Assembly: GCA_963733905.1 (NCBI GenBank)
Contig: CAVTEU010000007.1
Location: 729,371-793,370, forward strand
DNA from: DATADW01 sp963733905
GTDB lineage: Bacteria; Actinomycetota; Acidimicrobiia; Spongiisociales; DATADW01
Direction of reading: 5' to 3'
Length of the DNA: 64,000 bases
Position 1 is the first letter of the stretch, and each line of letters opens with the position of its first letter. The notes below the pieces were generated by a model. It saw nothing but the letters and a program-made list of their open reading frames with translations, did no database searches and was not told the origin of the DNA. The translations under genes were made by a program, and so were the position numbers. This document shows positions 1-8,749 of this stretch, in pieces.

Positions 1-277
1 TCTCATGAGGATCAGGGACGACCTCACCTCGGTGGCCGACTGGATCGCCCAACCGAAGCGGAGAGGCGCTCGATCCAACGCCAGCTCGGCGAGGAACACG
101 ACCCAAGGCCTGTGACGGCCCACGAGACACACGCCCTGGTCACCCGGCTCAAGGACATTGTTGCCGTCCTCGCCGAAGCCGACCCCGTCAAGAAGCGCAA
201 GCTATACGAGGAGTTGAACGTCGCCGTCGCCCACCACCCCGACGGGTGGGCGGCGCGAATCGCCGCCGGCGACCCAC

Positions 278-325
278 GTGTACTCAGGGTCGGTGTCGGA
301 GGGGGGACACACACCCTGAGTACAC
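278..325. repeat. Inverted repeat (hairpin) inside the recombinase tail
   Basis: GTGTACTCAGGGT at 278-290 is the exact reverse complement of 313-325. With the next bases, 278-297 and 306-325 pair over 20 positions with two mismatches, leaving a loop of about 8 nt. The right arm lies in the 33-bp segment that is repeated at 1534. It could be a recombinase binding site or an attachment-site remnant. Confidence 0.6.
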
Positions 326-340
326 CGCAGGTCTGGGAGG
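308..340 (+). repeat. 33-bp direct repeat, copy 1
   Basis: Bases 308-340 are identical to 1534-1566 and encode the same peptide (THTLSTPQVWE) in the same strand direction. After the repeat the two copies diverge but both stop soon after (…VRRVAA and …LRVVAA). The copies are 1,226 bp apart and enclose the pterin-dehydratase remnant and the first RibD-C gene. Confidence 0.8.
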
Positions 341-481
341 TGGTACGCCGCGTGGCAGCCTGACCAAGGCAAAAGCGAACGCCGAGCCTGATCATGAGCA
401 GCGGCGTACCTCAATGCCCCTGCCGGGACATCATCACTATCCGGAAGGAGATCGTCCGGGATGGGCTGTACGGTGCCGGGC

Positions 482-652
482 ATGACAGAGATCGGAACGG
501 ATTGGCGGGTGGTCGATGGCGTTGCGACGGCATGGTTCGAGGCGCCGTCGCTGATCGAGGGCGCTGCGCTGGCCGGGCGCATCGCGGAGCTGTCGGCCGA
601 GATCGTGGTCGATCCGGTGAACGCGCGGCGCGCATCAAGGGAGAGCAACGAG
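482..652 (+). pseudogene. Truncated pterin-4a-carbinolamine dehydratase-like fragment
   Basis: The reading frame from ATG 482 gives TDWRVVDGVATAWFEAPS followed by a helix with IAELSAEI. This matches the start of the pterin carbinolamine dehydratase fold (W-x-V-x-D-G, aromatic strand, first helix). The conserved HHP(D/E) active-site segment expected next is missing and is replaced by VVDPVNARRAS. The frame then runs without a stop into the downstream RibD-C gene. The gene is therefore a remnant or a deletion product, not an active dehydratase. Confidence 0.4.
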
Positions 653-1222
653 ATGAGACCACTTCGATACTCGATCAACGTCACGCTCGACGGCTGCTGC
701 CATCACGAGGCAGGGCTCCCGCCGGACGAGGAGTCGATGCGCTACTGGACCGCTGAGATGGAACGAGCCGATGCCCTGCTATTCGGCCGGGTGACCTACG
801 AGATGATGGAGTCGGCGTGGCGGCAGCCGGCCACGGGCACGTGGCCTGACTGGATGGATGAGTGGGAGATCCCGTTCGCCGAGACCATCGACCGGGCGAG
901 GAAGTACGTCGTGTCGAGCACGCTGAGCGGGGTCGATTGGAATGCCGAGCTGGTGCGAGGCGACTTGGGGCAAGCGGTTCAGCGGCTCAAGCAGGAGCCA
1001 GGCGAGGGCCTGTTTGTGGGTGGCGTGACGCTTCCTCTGGCGTTGGCAGATCTGGGACTGATCGACGAGTACGAGTTCCTTGTGCAGCCGGTCCTTGCCG
1101 GACACGGGCCGACGTTGCTCGCCGGTCTGAGCGAGCGCATCCAGCTCGAGCTCGTGGATCGCCATGAGTTCGGGTCGGGGGCGGTCGCCATGCGATACCG
1201 GCCCACGCGAGTTACGGCTTGA
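653..1222 (+). CDS. Dihydrofolate reductase family protein (RibD C-terminal domain type)
   Basis: This 189-residue protein has the layout of the RibD C-terminal/DHFR-like fold: an N-terminal strand with SINVTLDG, a middle ADALLFGRVTYEMM motif, VVSSTLSGVDW, and the C-terminal nucleotide-binding GGVTLPLALADLGLIDEYE followed by PVLAGHGPTLL. Such stand-alone proteins are NAD(P)H-dependent reductases of unknown substrate in most actinobacteria. The start ATG 653 is preceded by AAGGGAG at 637-643. The longer frame from 461 only adds the dehydratase-like remnant. The gene is intact. A second member of the family lies at 11629. Confidence 0.75.
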   Translation: MRPLRYSINVTLDGCCHHEAGLPPDEESMRYWTAEMERADALLFGRVTYEMMESAWRQPATGTWPDWMDEWEIPFAETIDRARKYVVSSTLSGVDWNAELVRGDLGQAVQRLKQEPGEGLFVGGVTLPLALADLGLIDEYEFLVQPVLAGHGPTLLAGLSERIQLELVDRHEFGSGAVAMRYRPTRVTA

Positions 1223-1515
1223 CGTGATTTGTCCTGGCACGTTGGCCGTTGCCTCGCGACGGAACGACGGCTCGGATTGCATCACCAGCGCCGTCGACTG
1301 TCCCAGAACGCGCAGCCATAACGACCTGGGCCATTGCCACCGAGGTGCCGTTCGGGACGTGCCCCGGCGAACCTCGAGAGGTCGCCGTCTGATCGTGCAA
1401 GGGCCGCTAGCAGGGTCACCGGTGGCGGTGATGACAAACCAATGACAAGGGCCCGATCCGAGCCGCTCGACCGCCGCCGAAAACTGCGCTGACCAGCACT
1501 TTCGTGGTGGTCAGA
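1223..1515. other. Intergenic stretch without a recognisable gene
   Basis: Only short overlapping frames without family signatures are present. It separates the RibD-C gene from the second recombinase tail and may be degraded mobile-element DNA. Confidence 0.5.
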
Positions 1516-1589
1516 TCGTGTCGGAGGAGGCGCCACACACCCTGAGTACACCGCAGGTCTGGGAGGCCCTACGGGTAGTGGCCGCGTAG
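1516..1589 (+). pseudogene. Second recombinase-tail remnant (contains repeat copy 2)
   Basis: The frame SEEAPHTLSTPQVWEALRVVAA ends at TAG 1587-1589 and repeats the end of the protein at 265-363. Bases 1534-1566 are identical to 308-340. Nothing upstream in this frame resembles the rest of a recombinase, so only the tail was copied or kept. Confidence 0.5.
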
Positions 1590-1735
1590 CCCGACCAGCA
1601 GATAGCGAACGGTCCGCAGTGGTTCGCACGCTGCCGACATGCTCGCCACACCGTCAACCCGCCGTCGGCTCGCGCGGCCCAAATGGGCCCAAATGGCTCT
1701 CATGACACTATCGGGAGGATGCCCACCATCAAGAA

Positions 1736-1753
1736 GGCCCTGTGACCAGGGCC
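1736..1753. terminator. Hairpin downstream of the tRNA-Val 3' fragment
   Basis: GGCCCTG (1736-1742) pairs with CAGGGCC (1747-1753) around a TGAC loop, flanked by AA and TTT. It lies just past the tRNA 3' end on the minus strand, as expected for the original terminator of the tRNA-Val gene. A similar hairpin occurs beside the tRNA-Ala fragment at 10109. Confidence 0.6.
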
Positions 1754-1761
1754 TTTCCCTG

Positions 1762-1808
1762 TGGGCGTTGAGGGACTCGAACCCCCGGCTTCTTCCTTGT
1801 AAGAGAAG
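1762..1808 (-). other. 3'-half copy of tRNA-Val (putative attachment site)
   Basis: These 47 bases match the 3' part of the intact tRNA-Val(TAC) at 11350-11423 with two mismatches. They cover the discriminator, acceptor 3' strand, T arm, variable loop and anticodon arm. The 5' half is absent and the sequence breaks at 1809. A displaced tRNA 3' end of this kind is the usual footprint of tyrosine-integrase insertion, and would make 1809-11349 the inserted segment. No integrase gene is visible. Confidence 0.7.
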
Positions 1809-1820
1809 ACCCGCCCGATC

Positions 1821-1889
1821 CCCTGACCTGGGGAAACAGTCAGAAATCGCCTCCCATCAAAGGAAACGGGTTCTCAAAGTCTCCCATCA
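1821..1889. repeat. Element-end motif beside the tRNA-Val fragment, with direct repeats
   Basis: CCCTGACCTGGGGAAAC starts at 1821, and 1821-1846 matches 10191-10216 at 25 of 26 positions. In both places it lies 12-18 bp inside from a tRNA 3'-half. CTCCCATCA occurs at 1851-1859 and again at 1881-1889, spaced 30 bp, which is typical of integrase arm-type sites. I infer that these are the ends of related integrative elements. Confidence 0.55.
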
Positions 1890-2534
1890 TTTCACATTGT
1901 TTCTCAACCTCTCGCGGCCCAAACAAGCGGCCCAAGAATGAGAACCGTTCTCCACGACCCAACGCCATCGGTTGGCGTCGGAAAGAACGCCTGCCCCGGG
2001 CTTACAGCCCGGTGCCAGCTAAGGGATCGCTTGATACAGCGTCGGGTGGTCAGCCGATGACAGAAGGCCCAGCGCCGCCCCATATTTCGAAGCACAAGGT
2101 GGTAGAAGGATTGATTGTCCCGGCCGCTCACGACCATCCAGGCGCCGCGAGCACCGCGTGCACCGTTGGACTTGGGCGACCAGGTGATCGACGAGCTCGG
2201 GTCCAGCCAACTTTCCAGGGGCGTCCAGTGGCAACCAAAGGTGACCGTCGTCTGCACGTCCTCGGCGAATGTGGAGGTCATGGGCGGGCTCTAATGGCAG
2301 CGAAGTGCGCGGTGTCTTTGTGGTACCGAAGCCACAGCGGGTCGCTCTCAACCGCCGAAACGTAGCGACCTGGCTCAAGTCCGGTGAGCTGGTCGGCCTG
2401 ACTCCCGATGCCCTGTTCAGCTGTTTGAGGCCCCACCCGCAGGCCGATCGGGCCCCTTGTGAGCGGTTCACACACATTCTCGGCATCCTGAACCGGGGCG
2501 GCTCTTTGGTATGACGCGACCTCCATTAGGACCT
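1890..2534. other. Region with unrecognised open frames
   Basis: Two minus-strand frames abut here: 2278-2538 (86 residues) and 1904-2281 (125 residues, with TSTFAEDVQTTVTFGCHW). They overlap by 4 bp in the right orientation and could be one gene broken by an indel or two small genes. Neither shows a family motif, and the C-terminal part of the second has weak coding character. No function can be given. Confidence 0.3.
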
Positions 2535-3548
2535 TCACCGCGAGTCCCAGTCCTTCAGCGCCGCGCGGAGCCGCGCCTCGACGCGAGCCCCGACCAGATC
2601 GCCGCTCAGCATGTCCAGCGCGAGCAGGGTCGCCCCGACCACCGACGGCCCGTCGACCCGTACAAGACGGGCCCCGGGTACATGCCTCCGGACCCGCGAC
2701 GTGAGATCGGGCAGGAAGGCGGGGTCGTACCCCTTGAACACCCCCCCGGAGAGGACGACGTCGACCTCGCGCCTGGTCAGACCGAGGCGCCGGGCCAGGG
2801 CCGCGGCCATGGTCGCGAGCTCTTCGCTCTGCCGCTCGACGATCGCCCGGGCGACCTCGTCGCCGGCGGCCGCCGTTTCGAACACGAGCGGCGCAAGCTC
2901 GTCCAAGCGTTCCTGTGGTATTCGCCCGGTCTCGACGGCTGCGGTGACCGTCGCCGGTCGCCTCACCCCGAAGTGCGCCGGCACCATCCGCTCGAGGGCA
3001 GTCCGTCCACCACGACCGTCCCGAGCACGTACCGCCGCGCCCAGCGCCGCCAACCCGATGGCCGGACCGCCGCCCCAGTCACCGGAGATCTCCCCCAGCC
3101 CGGCAAGGCGGGCGACGCGGCCATCTGGCGACCGCCCGTATGCATTGACCCCGGCCCCGCAGACCAGGGCGATTCCCCAGCCGAGGCGGGTCCCGGCCCG
3201 GAGCGCGGCGGCTGCGTCGTTGACCACAACTGTCTCCCGGCTCAACCGTGCCGCATCCAGACCACTTCGGAGGCTCCGGAAGTCGGCGGGAAGGTCGGCT
3301 CCGGCCAGGGCATAGACACCCACATCAGCCACTGCGCCATCGGGCGAGCCTGCGCCGGACGGGGCCACCTGCCTGACGAGCTCACCGAGGCGACGCAGGC
3401 CCTCCACCAGCCCCACCGCCTGATGGGACGCGGTTGGTCCGCGCACCGCGCCGAGCAGCGCCCCGTTCGAGGCGGCAAGGGCGATATCGGTCTTCGAATT
3501 GCCACCGTCGACGCCAACGACGACCGAGCCGGCTGCTTCGTCGGTCAC
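2535..3548 (-). CDS. BadF/BadG/BcrA/BcrD-type ATPase, probable amino-sugar (N-acetylglucosamine) kinase
   Basis: The 337-residue protein opens with VVVGVDGGNSKTD (residues 9-21), the phosphate-1 loop of the actin-fold ATPase family that includes N-acetylglucosamine and glucosamine kinases. It has a second nucleotide loop CGAGVNAYG near residue 131 and the GEISGDWGGG segment typical of the GlcNAc kinase group. It would phosphorylate an imported amino sugar in the cytosol. The GTG start at 3548 overlaps the stop of the deacetylase gene (GTGA), indicating translational coupling. It is the last gene of the minus-strand sugar operon and is intact. The exact sugar is inferred from context. Confidence 0.75.
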   Translation of the reverse strand: MTDEAAGSVVVGVDGGNSKTDIALAASNGALLGAVRGPTASHQAVGLVEGLRRLGELVRQVAPSGAGSPDGAVADVGVYALAGADLPADFRSLRSGLDAARLSRETVVVNDAAAALRAGTRLGWGIALVCGAGVNAYGRSPDGRVARLAGLGEISGDWGGGPAIGLAALGAAVRARDGRGGRTALERMVPAHFGVRRPATVTAAVETGRIPQERLDELAPLVFETAAAGDEVARAIVERQSEELATMAAALARRLGLTRREVDVVLSGGVFKGYDPAFLPDLTSRVRRHVPGARLVRVDGPSVVGATLLALDMLSGDLVGARVEARLRAALKDWDSR

Positions 3549-4150
3549 CAGGGGACCGTGGACACTGGTGGGAATGGCAGCTCGTCCACTCCGACGAAGG
3601 CGGTGTCCATCGCCCGGAGACGGGTGACGATGGCGGTCACCGCGTCGACGGTCATCGACGGCCAGGCGTGCATGAGCACGATCGATCCGTTACCCGGCGT
3701 AAGCCCACCCACTATGGCGTCGGCGATGCCGGCAGCGGTGCGACCCGGTACCCAGTCCTCGGCGGAGACGTCCCAACCAACGTGGACGTAGCCCAACCGC
3801 CCGAGGACCCCGAGGACTCTCGAGTCACCGGCCCCAGCGCCGAACGGGCAGCGAAACCAAGGTCGGGGATGGATCCCCAGGTTCTCGACGAAGGCGCGTT
3901 CGGCGGATTCGATGTCGGCGACGAGGCCTTCGTCGGACAGGAGCGGCATAGGGCAGTGATAGTGCGAGTGATTGCCTACGAGGTGATCGGCTGCCATGCG
4001 CTGGGCGGTGCTCGGATGCGCCTCGACCCAGCGGCCCTGGACAAAGAACGTGGCGCGAACCTCGAGCCTGGTCAGCAGATCGAGTAGGCGCTCCTCCATC
4101 CCCGGGTCGCACGTCCGGTCGGGATGCTCGGCATCGAACGTGAGCGCCAC
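3545..4150 (-). CDS. Polysaccharide deacetylase (NodB-type carbohydrate esterase, CE4)
   Basis: From GTG 4150 the protein has ~201 residues and carries the ordered NodB motifs: TFDAE (residues 4-8), NHSHYH with metal ligands His61 and His65, RCPFG, GWDVSAEDW and the terminal VLMHAW. The usual TFDDG first motif is changed to TFDAE, so the second Asp that normally binds metal is replaced by Ala; ligand use may differ. There is no signal peptide, which suggests an intracellular substrate such as an N-acetylated sugar delivered by the neighbouring ABC transporter. The start was chosen because it lies 11 bp after the permease stop. Longer upstream frames are antisense-like shadow sequence inside the permease gene. 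Confidence 0.75.
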   Translation of the reverse strand: MALTFDAEHPDRTCDPGMEERLLDLLTRLEVRATFFVQGRWVEAHPSTAQRMAADHLVGNHSHYHCPMPLLSDEGLVADIESAERAFVENLGIHPRPWFRCPFGAGAGDSRVLGVLGRLGYVHVGWDVSAEDWVPGRTAAGIADAIVGGLTPGNGSIVLMHAWPSMTVDAVTAIVTRLRAMDTAFVGVDELPFPPVSTVPW

Positions 4151-4161
4151 TCGGAGTTGCG

Positions 4162-5268
4162 CTATTTCTCGACCCCCGTGATGACGATGCCGCGCACGAA
4201 GACGCGCTGGAACAGGATGAAGAACAGGACGGGGAGAAACAAGGTCATCAGGGTCCCGGCCTGGATGAATGCGGGGTTCTGGTAGTAGATGCCATTGAAC
4301 CGTGAGAGCCCGACCGAGAGTGGCTGAAGATCTGGTGTCGACGCCAGGTAGATGAGCGGTCCAAAGAAGTCGTTCCATGAATAGACGAGATGGAATATGG
4401 ACACCGCCACGACGCCCGGCCACGCCTGCGGTAACACGACCGACACCAGCGTCCGCAGGGGACCGGCCCCGTCGATCGCCGCCGCCTCATCGAGATCGCG
4501 AGGGATCGTCAGCAGGTATTGGCGGAGGAGGAACACGTCGAAGGCGTTGGCAAAGAAGGCCGGGACCAGTAGCGGCAGCCAGGACCCCACCCACCCCAGC
4601 CTCACGAAGATGGTGTAGGTGGGGATCAGCGTCACCGCGGCGGGGAGGAAGATGGTGGCGATCAACAAGGAGAAGAGCACCGTGCGACCAGGGAAGCGGA
4701 AGCGGGCAAAGCCGTAGGCCACGAGGGTGCAGGAGACCACTGTCCCGATCGTCCCGATCACGGCGATGGCGAGGGTGTTGAACAGCAGCCTCGGGTAGTT
4801 GATGAGGGTCCAGACCTCGGCAAAGTTGGTCCATTGCGGGGCGAACTGCCACACCGGGTCGAGCGTGCGCCAGGAGCCCTGCCAGGTGATCAGGCCGGCG
4901 TCCGGGTTGGCCGGGTCGACGAATTGGCTTTCGGTCCGCCCTTTCTCCACCAGGGCAAGCTCCCGAATGGCCCCCTCGACCGGTACCCGGTAGACGTCGT
5001 AGGTGCTGCCCTGGTAGTCGAACGTCGCCGGGTCGGCCGGCCAGATCGGCGACTTCGCCTGGGTGATCTGCTCCGGAGTCTTGAGCGCGGTCATGGCCGC
5101 TTGCAGCAGCGGCGAGAGAAAGACGGCCACCAGTACCACCGCGAGGGATGTCAGGAGGAAGGTGCGGCGGGTCCGCCGGAACGGCTGCGGTCGCATCGCG
5201 GGAAGCGTGGGGACGACCGCCTCGGCTGGGATCGCCTCATCTGATCGCGCCGGTGTGTCCAGGCTCAT
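4162..5268 (-). CDS. Sugar ABC transporter permease (MalG/UgpE family)
   Basis: This 368-residue inner-membrane protein has a cytosolic N-terminus, a first membrane segment around residue 40, a large periplasmic-side insertion (residues ~65-150) and five further helices. The EAA loop near residue 265 (DEAAAIDGAGPLRTLVSVVLPQAWPG) is the contact site for the ATPase subunit. It pairs with the MalF-type permease just upstream (9 bp gap). No ATP-binding subunit is encoded in the window, so a shared MsmK-like ATPase elsewhere is likely. The gene is intact. The insertion after TM1 is longer than in most MalG proteins. Confidence 0.85.
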   Translation of the reverse strand: MSLDTPARSDEAIPAEAVVPTLPAMRPQPFRRTRRTFLLTSLAVVLVAVFLSPLLQAAMTALKTPEQITQAKSPIWPADPATFDYQGSTYDVYRVPVEGAIRELALVEKGRTESQFVDPANPDAGLITWQGSWRTLDPVWQFAPQWTNFAEVWTLINYPRLLFNTLAIAVIGTIGTVVSCTLVAYGFARFRFPGRTVLFSLLIATIFLPAAVTLIPTYTIFVRLGWVGSWLPLLVPAFFANAFDVFLLRQYLLTIPRDLDEAAAIDGAGPLRTLVSVVLPQAWPGVVAVSIFHLVYSWNDFFGPLIYLASTPDLQPLSVGLSRFNGIYYQNPAFIQAGTLMTLFLPVLFFILFQRVFVRGIVITGVEK

Positions 5269-5277
5269 CGTCTTAGC

Positions 5278-6210
5278 TCACCGTTCGCCGGCGTAGAACA
5301 CCCACCGGCGGGACAACCTGAAGAGGAGGAACGTCACCACCAGGATCACCACGAAAAGGAGCCACGCCAGCGTGGCGCCGTATCCCATCTCCTGAAAGGT
5401 GAAGAACGTCTTGTACAGGTAGAGGTTGTAGAAGAGGGTCGAGCCGCCCGGTTCCCCGGTCCCGTTGTTGATGACTAGGGGGACGAGGAAGTACTGCATC
5501 ACCTCGACGACTCCGAGGATGAGTATGTAGAAGGTGACTGGCGACATCATCGGCAGGGTCACGTAGCGCAGCTGCGCCCACCAGCCGGCCCCGTCGATTT
5601 TCGCCGCGTCGTAGAGCTCCGTGGGGATTCCCTGCAGCCCCGCCGTGTTGACGATGATCCCGGCCCCGATGCCCCAGAGCCCCATGATCACCAGGGCGGG
5701 ATGGATCCAGGTGGTGTCGTTGAGCCAGCTGGGCGGATCCGACACCCCGATCAGTGACAGGCCCCCGTTGATCCATCCGGTCTCGCCCAGCATCGTCTGC
5801 CAGATGAGGACCCCGGCCACGAAGGGCACCACGTAGGGCAGGAAGAAGAGGATCCGGAACATGGCGGAGCCTCGCATCGAGGAGCTGTTGAGGAGGAGGG
5901 CGATGGCGAGGGGCAGGATGACCACCACCGGCAGCCAGAGAACGGCGAAACGCAGGGTGACCAAGAGCGAGTCCCAGGCCTGGGCGTCGGCGGCGAGGTC
6001 GGCGTAGTTCTCGAAGCCGACGAAGCGGAGCGGCTCCTCCTGGCTGAGAGTCAGGTTGGTGAAGGTGAAGGCGAGGGTGGCCAACATCGGGAGGGCGGTG
6101 AAGGCCACAAAGCCGATGAGCCACGGGGAGATGAATAGATACCCCTGACGCGCCTCGCGGCGCGCCAGGGGTTTCATCGGAGCACGGCGCCGGGTCGCCA
6201 CCGCGGTCAT
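5278..6210 (-). CDS. Sugar ABC transporter permease (MalF/UgpA family)
   Basis: The 310-residue protein has six predicted membrane segments and the EAA loop YDAAKIDGAGWWAQLRYVTLPMM near residue 200. It starts after a short basic leader (ATRRRAPMKPLARREAR). It forms the heteromeric channel with the MalG-type protein that follows. It lies 43 bp after the binding-protein gene in the same direction, the usual order binding protein, MalF, MalG. Intact. Confidence 0.85.
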   Translation of the reverse strand: MTAVATRRRAPMKPLARREARQGYLFISPWLIGFVAFTALPMLATLAFTFTNLTLSQEEPLRFVGFENYADLAADAQAWDSLLVTLRFAVLWLPVVVILPLAIALLLNSSSMRGSAMFRILFFLPYVVPFVAGVLIWQTMLGETGWINGGLSLIGVSDPPSWLNDTTWIHPALVIMGLWGIGAGIIVNTAGLQGIPTELYDAAKIDGAGWWAQLRYVTLPMMSPVTFYILILGVVEVMQYFLVPLVINNGTGEPGGSTLFYNLYLYKTFFTFQEMGYGATLAWLLFVVILVVTFLLFRLSRRWVFYAGER

Positions 6211-6253
6211 AGTGGTCCGCTGCCTTCGGGGCGGAGCGGTCTGTTCGGGTGAG

Positions 6254-7765
6254 CTAGCGGTCCCACAACGCCTGAAGCTCGGCGCGCAATGCCTCGATCT
6301 CGGCGTCCATGTCGAGCCCCTCTTCCGTCACCCACCTGGTGTTGTATTTGCCGAGCGCGTCGAGCGTTTGGTTGTATTTGGGCATGAACGCCTCGAAGTT
6401 CGGGTTGTCGGCGTACTGGACGCTGTCCTTGGCCACCTGCCAGTCGACCTCCTGGGGGAACTGCTCGGCCAGAGTCTCGAAGAAGGCGTCCTGGTCGGCG
6501 GTTCGGGCCGGCATGCCGCCATAGATCCCGAGCAGCTCGTCGGACGCATCGCCGAGGAGGTAGGTCAGGACCTCGAAGGCCTCGGCGGGGTGCTCGGTGT
6601 CCTTGTGGATGCGGAAGGTGTCGGCGTTGAGCGGCGAGGTCGTGGTGCCTTCGTGGGAAGGAATGGCGGCGAGATCCCAATCGTCACCGGCATCGGCCAC
6701 GCCGTAGGTGGTCCACAGGAAGTTCTCGCTCATGGCCACCCTTCCGGAGAAGAAGGAGTAGCCGCCGCCGTTGAACTCCGGCGTCTCATAGCACGGGCCC
6801 GGTCATGATGGTGTGGTCAGCTCCACATCCCGTCGTAGAAGTACTTCCATCCGTCGGCCCACGCATCGGGGATCTGGACGGTGGTGCCGTCGTCGGCGGC
6901 GAGCGATCCGGCTCCGAAGTAGGCGCCGAGCCCGCGCAGATCGTCCCGCTGGGGCTCGAAGCCGTACTGGACGATGTTCTCCGGGTCGAAGCCATCCTGG
7001 GTGGCATCTAGCCCGTTGGCGTCGACCGTCAGCAACAGGGCCAGCTCGCGGACCGTGTCGTAGTTCCATTCGGCCTCGGTGCCGTCAGGCCAAACGTATG
7101 GGTCGCCGTAGGCGTGGGGTGGCGGCTCGAGACCCGCCTCCTCGAATAGGCTCGCCTTGTACCAGACCATCGACGGATAGACGGCGAACGGGAGGCCGGT
7201 CTGGCCCTCGCCGCCGGTCTTGTAGAAGTCGACCGCTCCCGGGTCGTACTGGGCGACGTCGTACCCGGTCTCCTCGATGAGCGGGGCGAGGTCGAGCCAT
7301 TGGCCGTGAAAGGCCTCGGCGCCACCGACACCTACCGGTCCAACGATGTCGGGGCCGTTTCCGGAGGCGATCTGGGTGGCCAGCGTGTCGCGGGCGGCGT
7401 CGTAGGTCACCACCTCGAAGGTGAGGTTGATGTTGGGGTGCGAGGCGTTGAAGTCCTCGACGACCTTCTCCTCGGTGGGCAGTATGGCCGGGATCCTCCC
7501 CGGTGCCCAGGCAGCAATACCACCGGATCTCCACCGGCTCGCCGGATGCGGCCGCCGCAGTCGTATCGGACGCCCCGGTGGTGCCGGTGGCCGCCGCAGT
7601 CGTATCGGACGCTTCGGTGGCGCCGGTGGCCGCCTCTGTCGATCCCGGTGCGACGGTGCCCGCCTCCGTCGAGGCGGTGGTGCCACTACCACACGCCGCC
7701 GCCAATAACCCCAGTGCAAGTAGCAGAGCGCCGAGGCGCCAGCCGGTTCGGTGTGAGCCGTGCAT
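6254..7765 (-). CDS. Extracellular sugar-binding lipoprotein of the ABC transporter (three frame breaks)
   Basis: The N-terminus is a lipoprotein signal with LLALGLLAAAC, Cys25 being the lipidated residue. A low-complexity linker rich in Thr/Ala/Ser follows to about residue 75. The mature part has the SBP family 1 layout, with VVEDFNASHPNINLTFEVV, GNGPDIV, PSMVWYK and the C-terminal repeat of helices. Reading moves between frames near 7495, 6822 and 6793, but together the three pieces give one continuous protein of normal length (~500 residues). The start ATG 7765 has a strong AGGAGG upstream. It heads the transporter genes and probably captures an oligosaccharide outside the cell. Confidence 0.8.
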
Positions 7766-7841
7766 GAGGACCTCCTAGATCGATGGATGGCCGTCGGGTT
7801 GTGGTCTCTTGATGGTTGATCCCTTCTGCGGTCCGGGCTCC

Positions 7842-8656
7842 CTACCCGGCACCGTTCCAATCGGATGTAAGGATCGGGCGTCGAGTGAGGGCTCCCGCTC
7901 CGACCCCGCAATCTGCTCCGCACCACCACCCGCTCGACGTAGTAGCGCGTTCGGTCGCCGCGTACGTAGGTCCGGCCGAACTCGACCGGGCTGTGATCGG
8001 CTGCGAAGGCAACGCCTCGGATGAGCAGCGCAGGAGTGCGGGGTCGCTGTTGGAGAAGCCGAGCCTCCCGGGACCGGAGGAGTACCGGCTCGAGCGACTC
8101 GCGGGCCCGGACGATCGGGGTCTCGTAGCGTTCGGTCAGCAGGTCGTACAGCGAGGTGTGCTCGAGATCCGAGGCCAGTAGACCGGGGAAGCGCTCCGCT
8201 GGCAGATAGACCTGCTCCAGCAGCAGCGGCTCTCCGTCGGCGACGCGGAGCCGTTCGAGGTACAGGGTCGGCGAGGCCACCATCGAGCTCGAGCGCTTCG
8301 GCCACCTCCTCGCCTGCAGCCTGGGCCCGGGCGGCGATCACCCGGGTCTCGGGATCCAGGCCACGGGTCTGCATCTCGTCGGTGAAGCTCATCGTTCCCG
8401 CGAAGTCGCGCTCGATCGGAGGCCTGAGTACGGTGGTGCCCCGTCCCGGCGTCCGTTGCAGACGTTGCTCGCGGGCCAGCTCGGACAAGGCCCGTCTGAC
8501 AGTGATCAGGCTGCAGCCGTAGCGATCGGCCAGCTCGCGCTCGGGAGGGAGGCGGTCACCGGGCGCCCACTCCCCGGCGTCGAGTCCCGCCCTCAGGTCG
8601 AGGTAGACCTGGTGGTGGAGGGGGACGGGGCCTTGCTCAAGGCGGAATAGGGTCAT
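7842..8656 (-). CDS. GntR-family regulator, HutC/UTRA type (frame break)
   Basis: Residues 1-75 form the winged helix: PLHHQVYLDLRAGLDAGEW, then LPPERELADRYG and TVRRALSELAREQRLQRTPGRGT. After a break near 8285 the second frame continues as a UTRA effector domain (PTLYLERLRVADGEPLLLEQVYLP to RYYVERVVV). UTRA domains bind sugar phosphates or related ligands. The gene lies between the transporter and the divergent GH4 gene, so it is the likely repressor of both. The C-terminal end is uncertain: the UTRA frame lacks a nearby stop, and 7842 assumes one more indel just after VERVVV. Confidence 0.7.
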
Positions 8657-8689
8657 CGCTCCGTCCTCGAAAGCACGACGGCGATTATG

Positions 8690-8699
8690 ATAACGTTAT
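8690..8699. promoter_or_regulatory. Palindrome ATAACGTTAT, candidate GntR operator
   Basis: A perfect 10-bp palindrome lies in an AT-rich patch of the 93-bp spacer between the divergent GntR and GH4 genes. Its place between both promoters fits autoregulation and control of the glycosidase. The site is not the classical HutC GTNTANAC box, so this is an inference from position and symmetry. Confidence 0.45.
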
Positions 8700-8749
8700 A
8701 AGCAATCTGTCAAGGGTCCTTGGCGGAGCGTTGATTCTGGGGTGATCTA

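Larger units (their letters stand above)
1..363 (+). pseudogene. C-terminal part of a probable site-specific (serine) recombinase, cut by the window edge
   Basis: The frame is open from base 1, so only the C-terminal ~120 residues are seen. The stretch LKDIVAVLAEADPVKKRKLYEE resembles the helical tail that follows the zinc-ribbon/coiled-coil part of large serine recombinases, which ends in a short basic strand and the stop at 361-363. No catalytic domain is in the window, so the family call rests on the tail alone. The last 16 residues (from THTLSTPQVWE) recur at 1534-1589, which points to recombinase remnants from repeated insertions. It could also be an unrelated phage protein tail. Confidence 0.4.

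Noticed and set aside
1762..1808. A second functional tRNA-Val
   Set aside because: The 5' half (acceptor 5' strand and D arm) is missing.
2511..3791. Long plus-strand frame of 426 codons opposite the BadF-type kinase
   Set aside because: It is a high-GC antisense shadow: it has no motifs, and the minus strand encodes a clear kinase.
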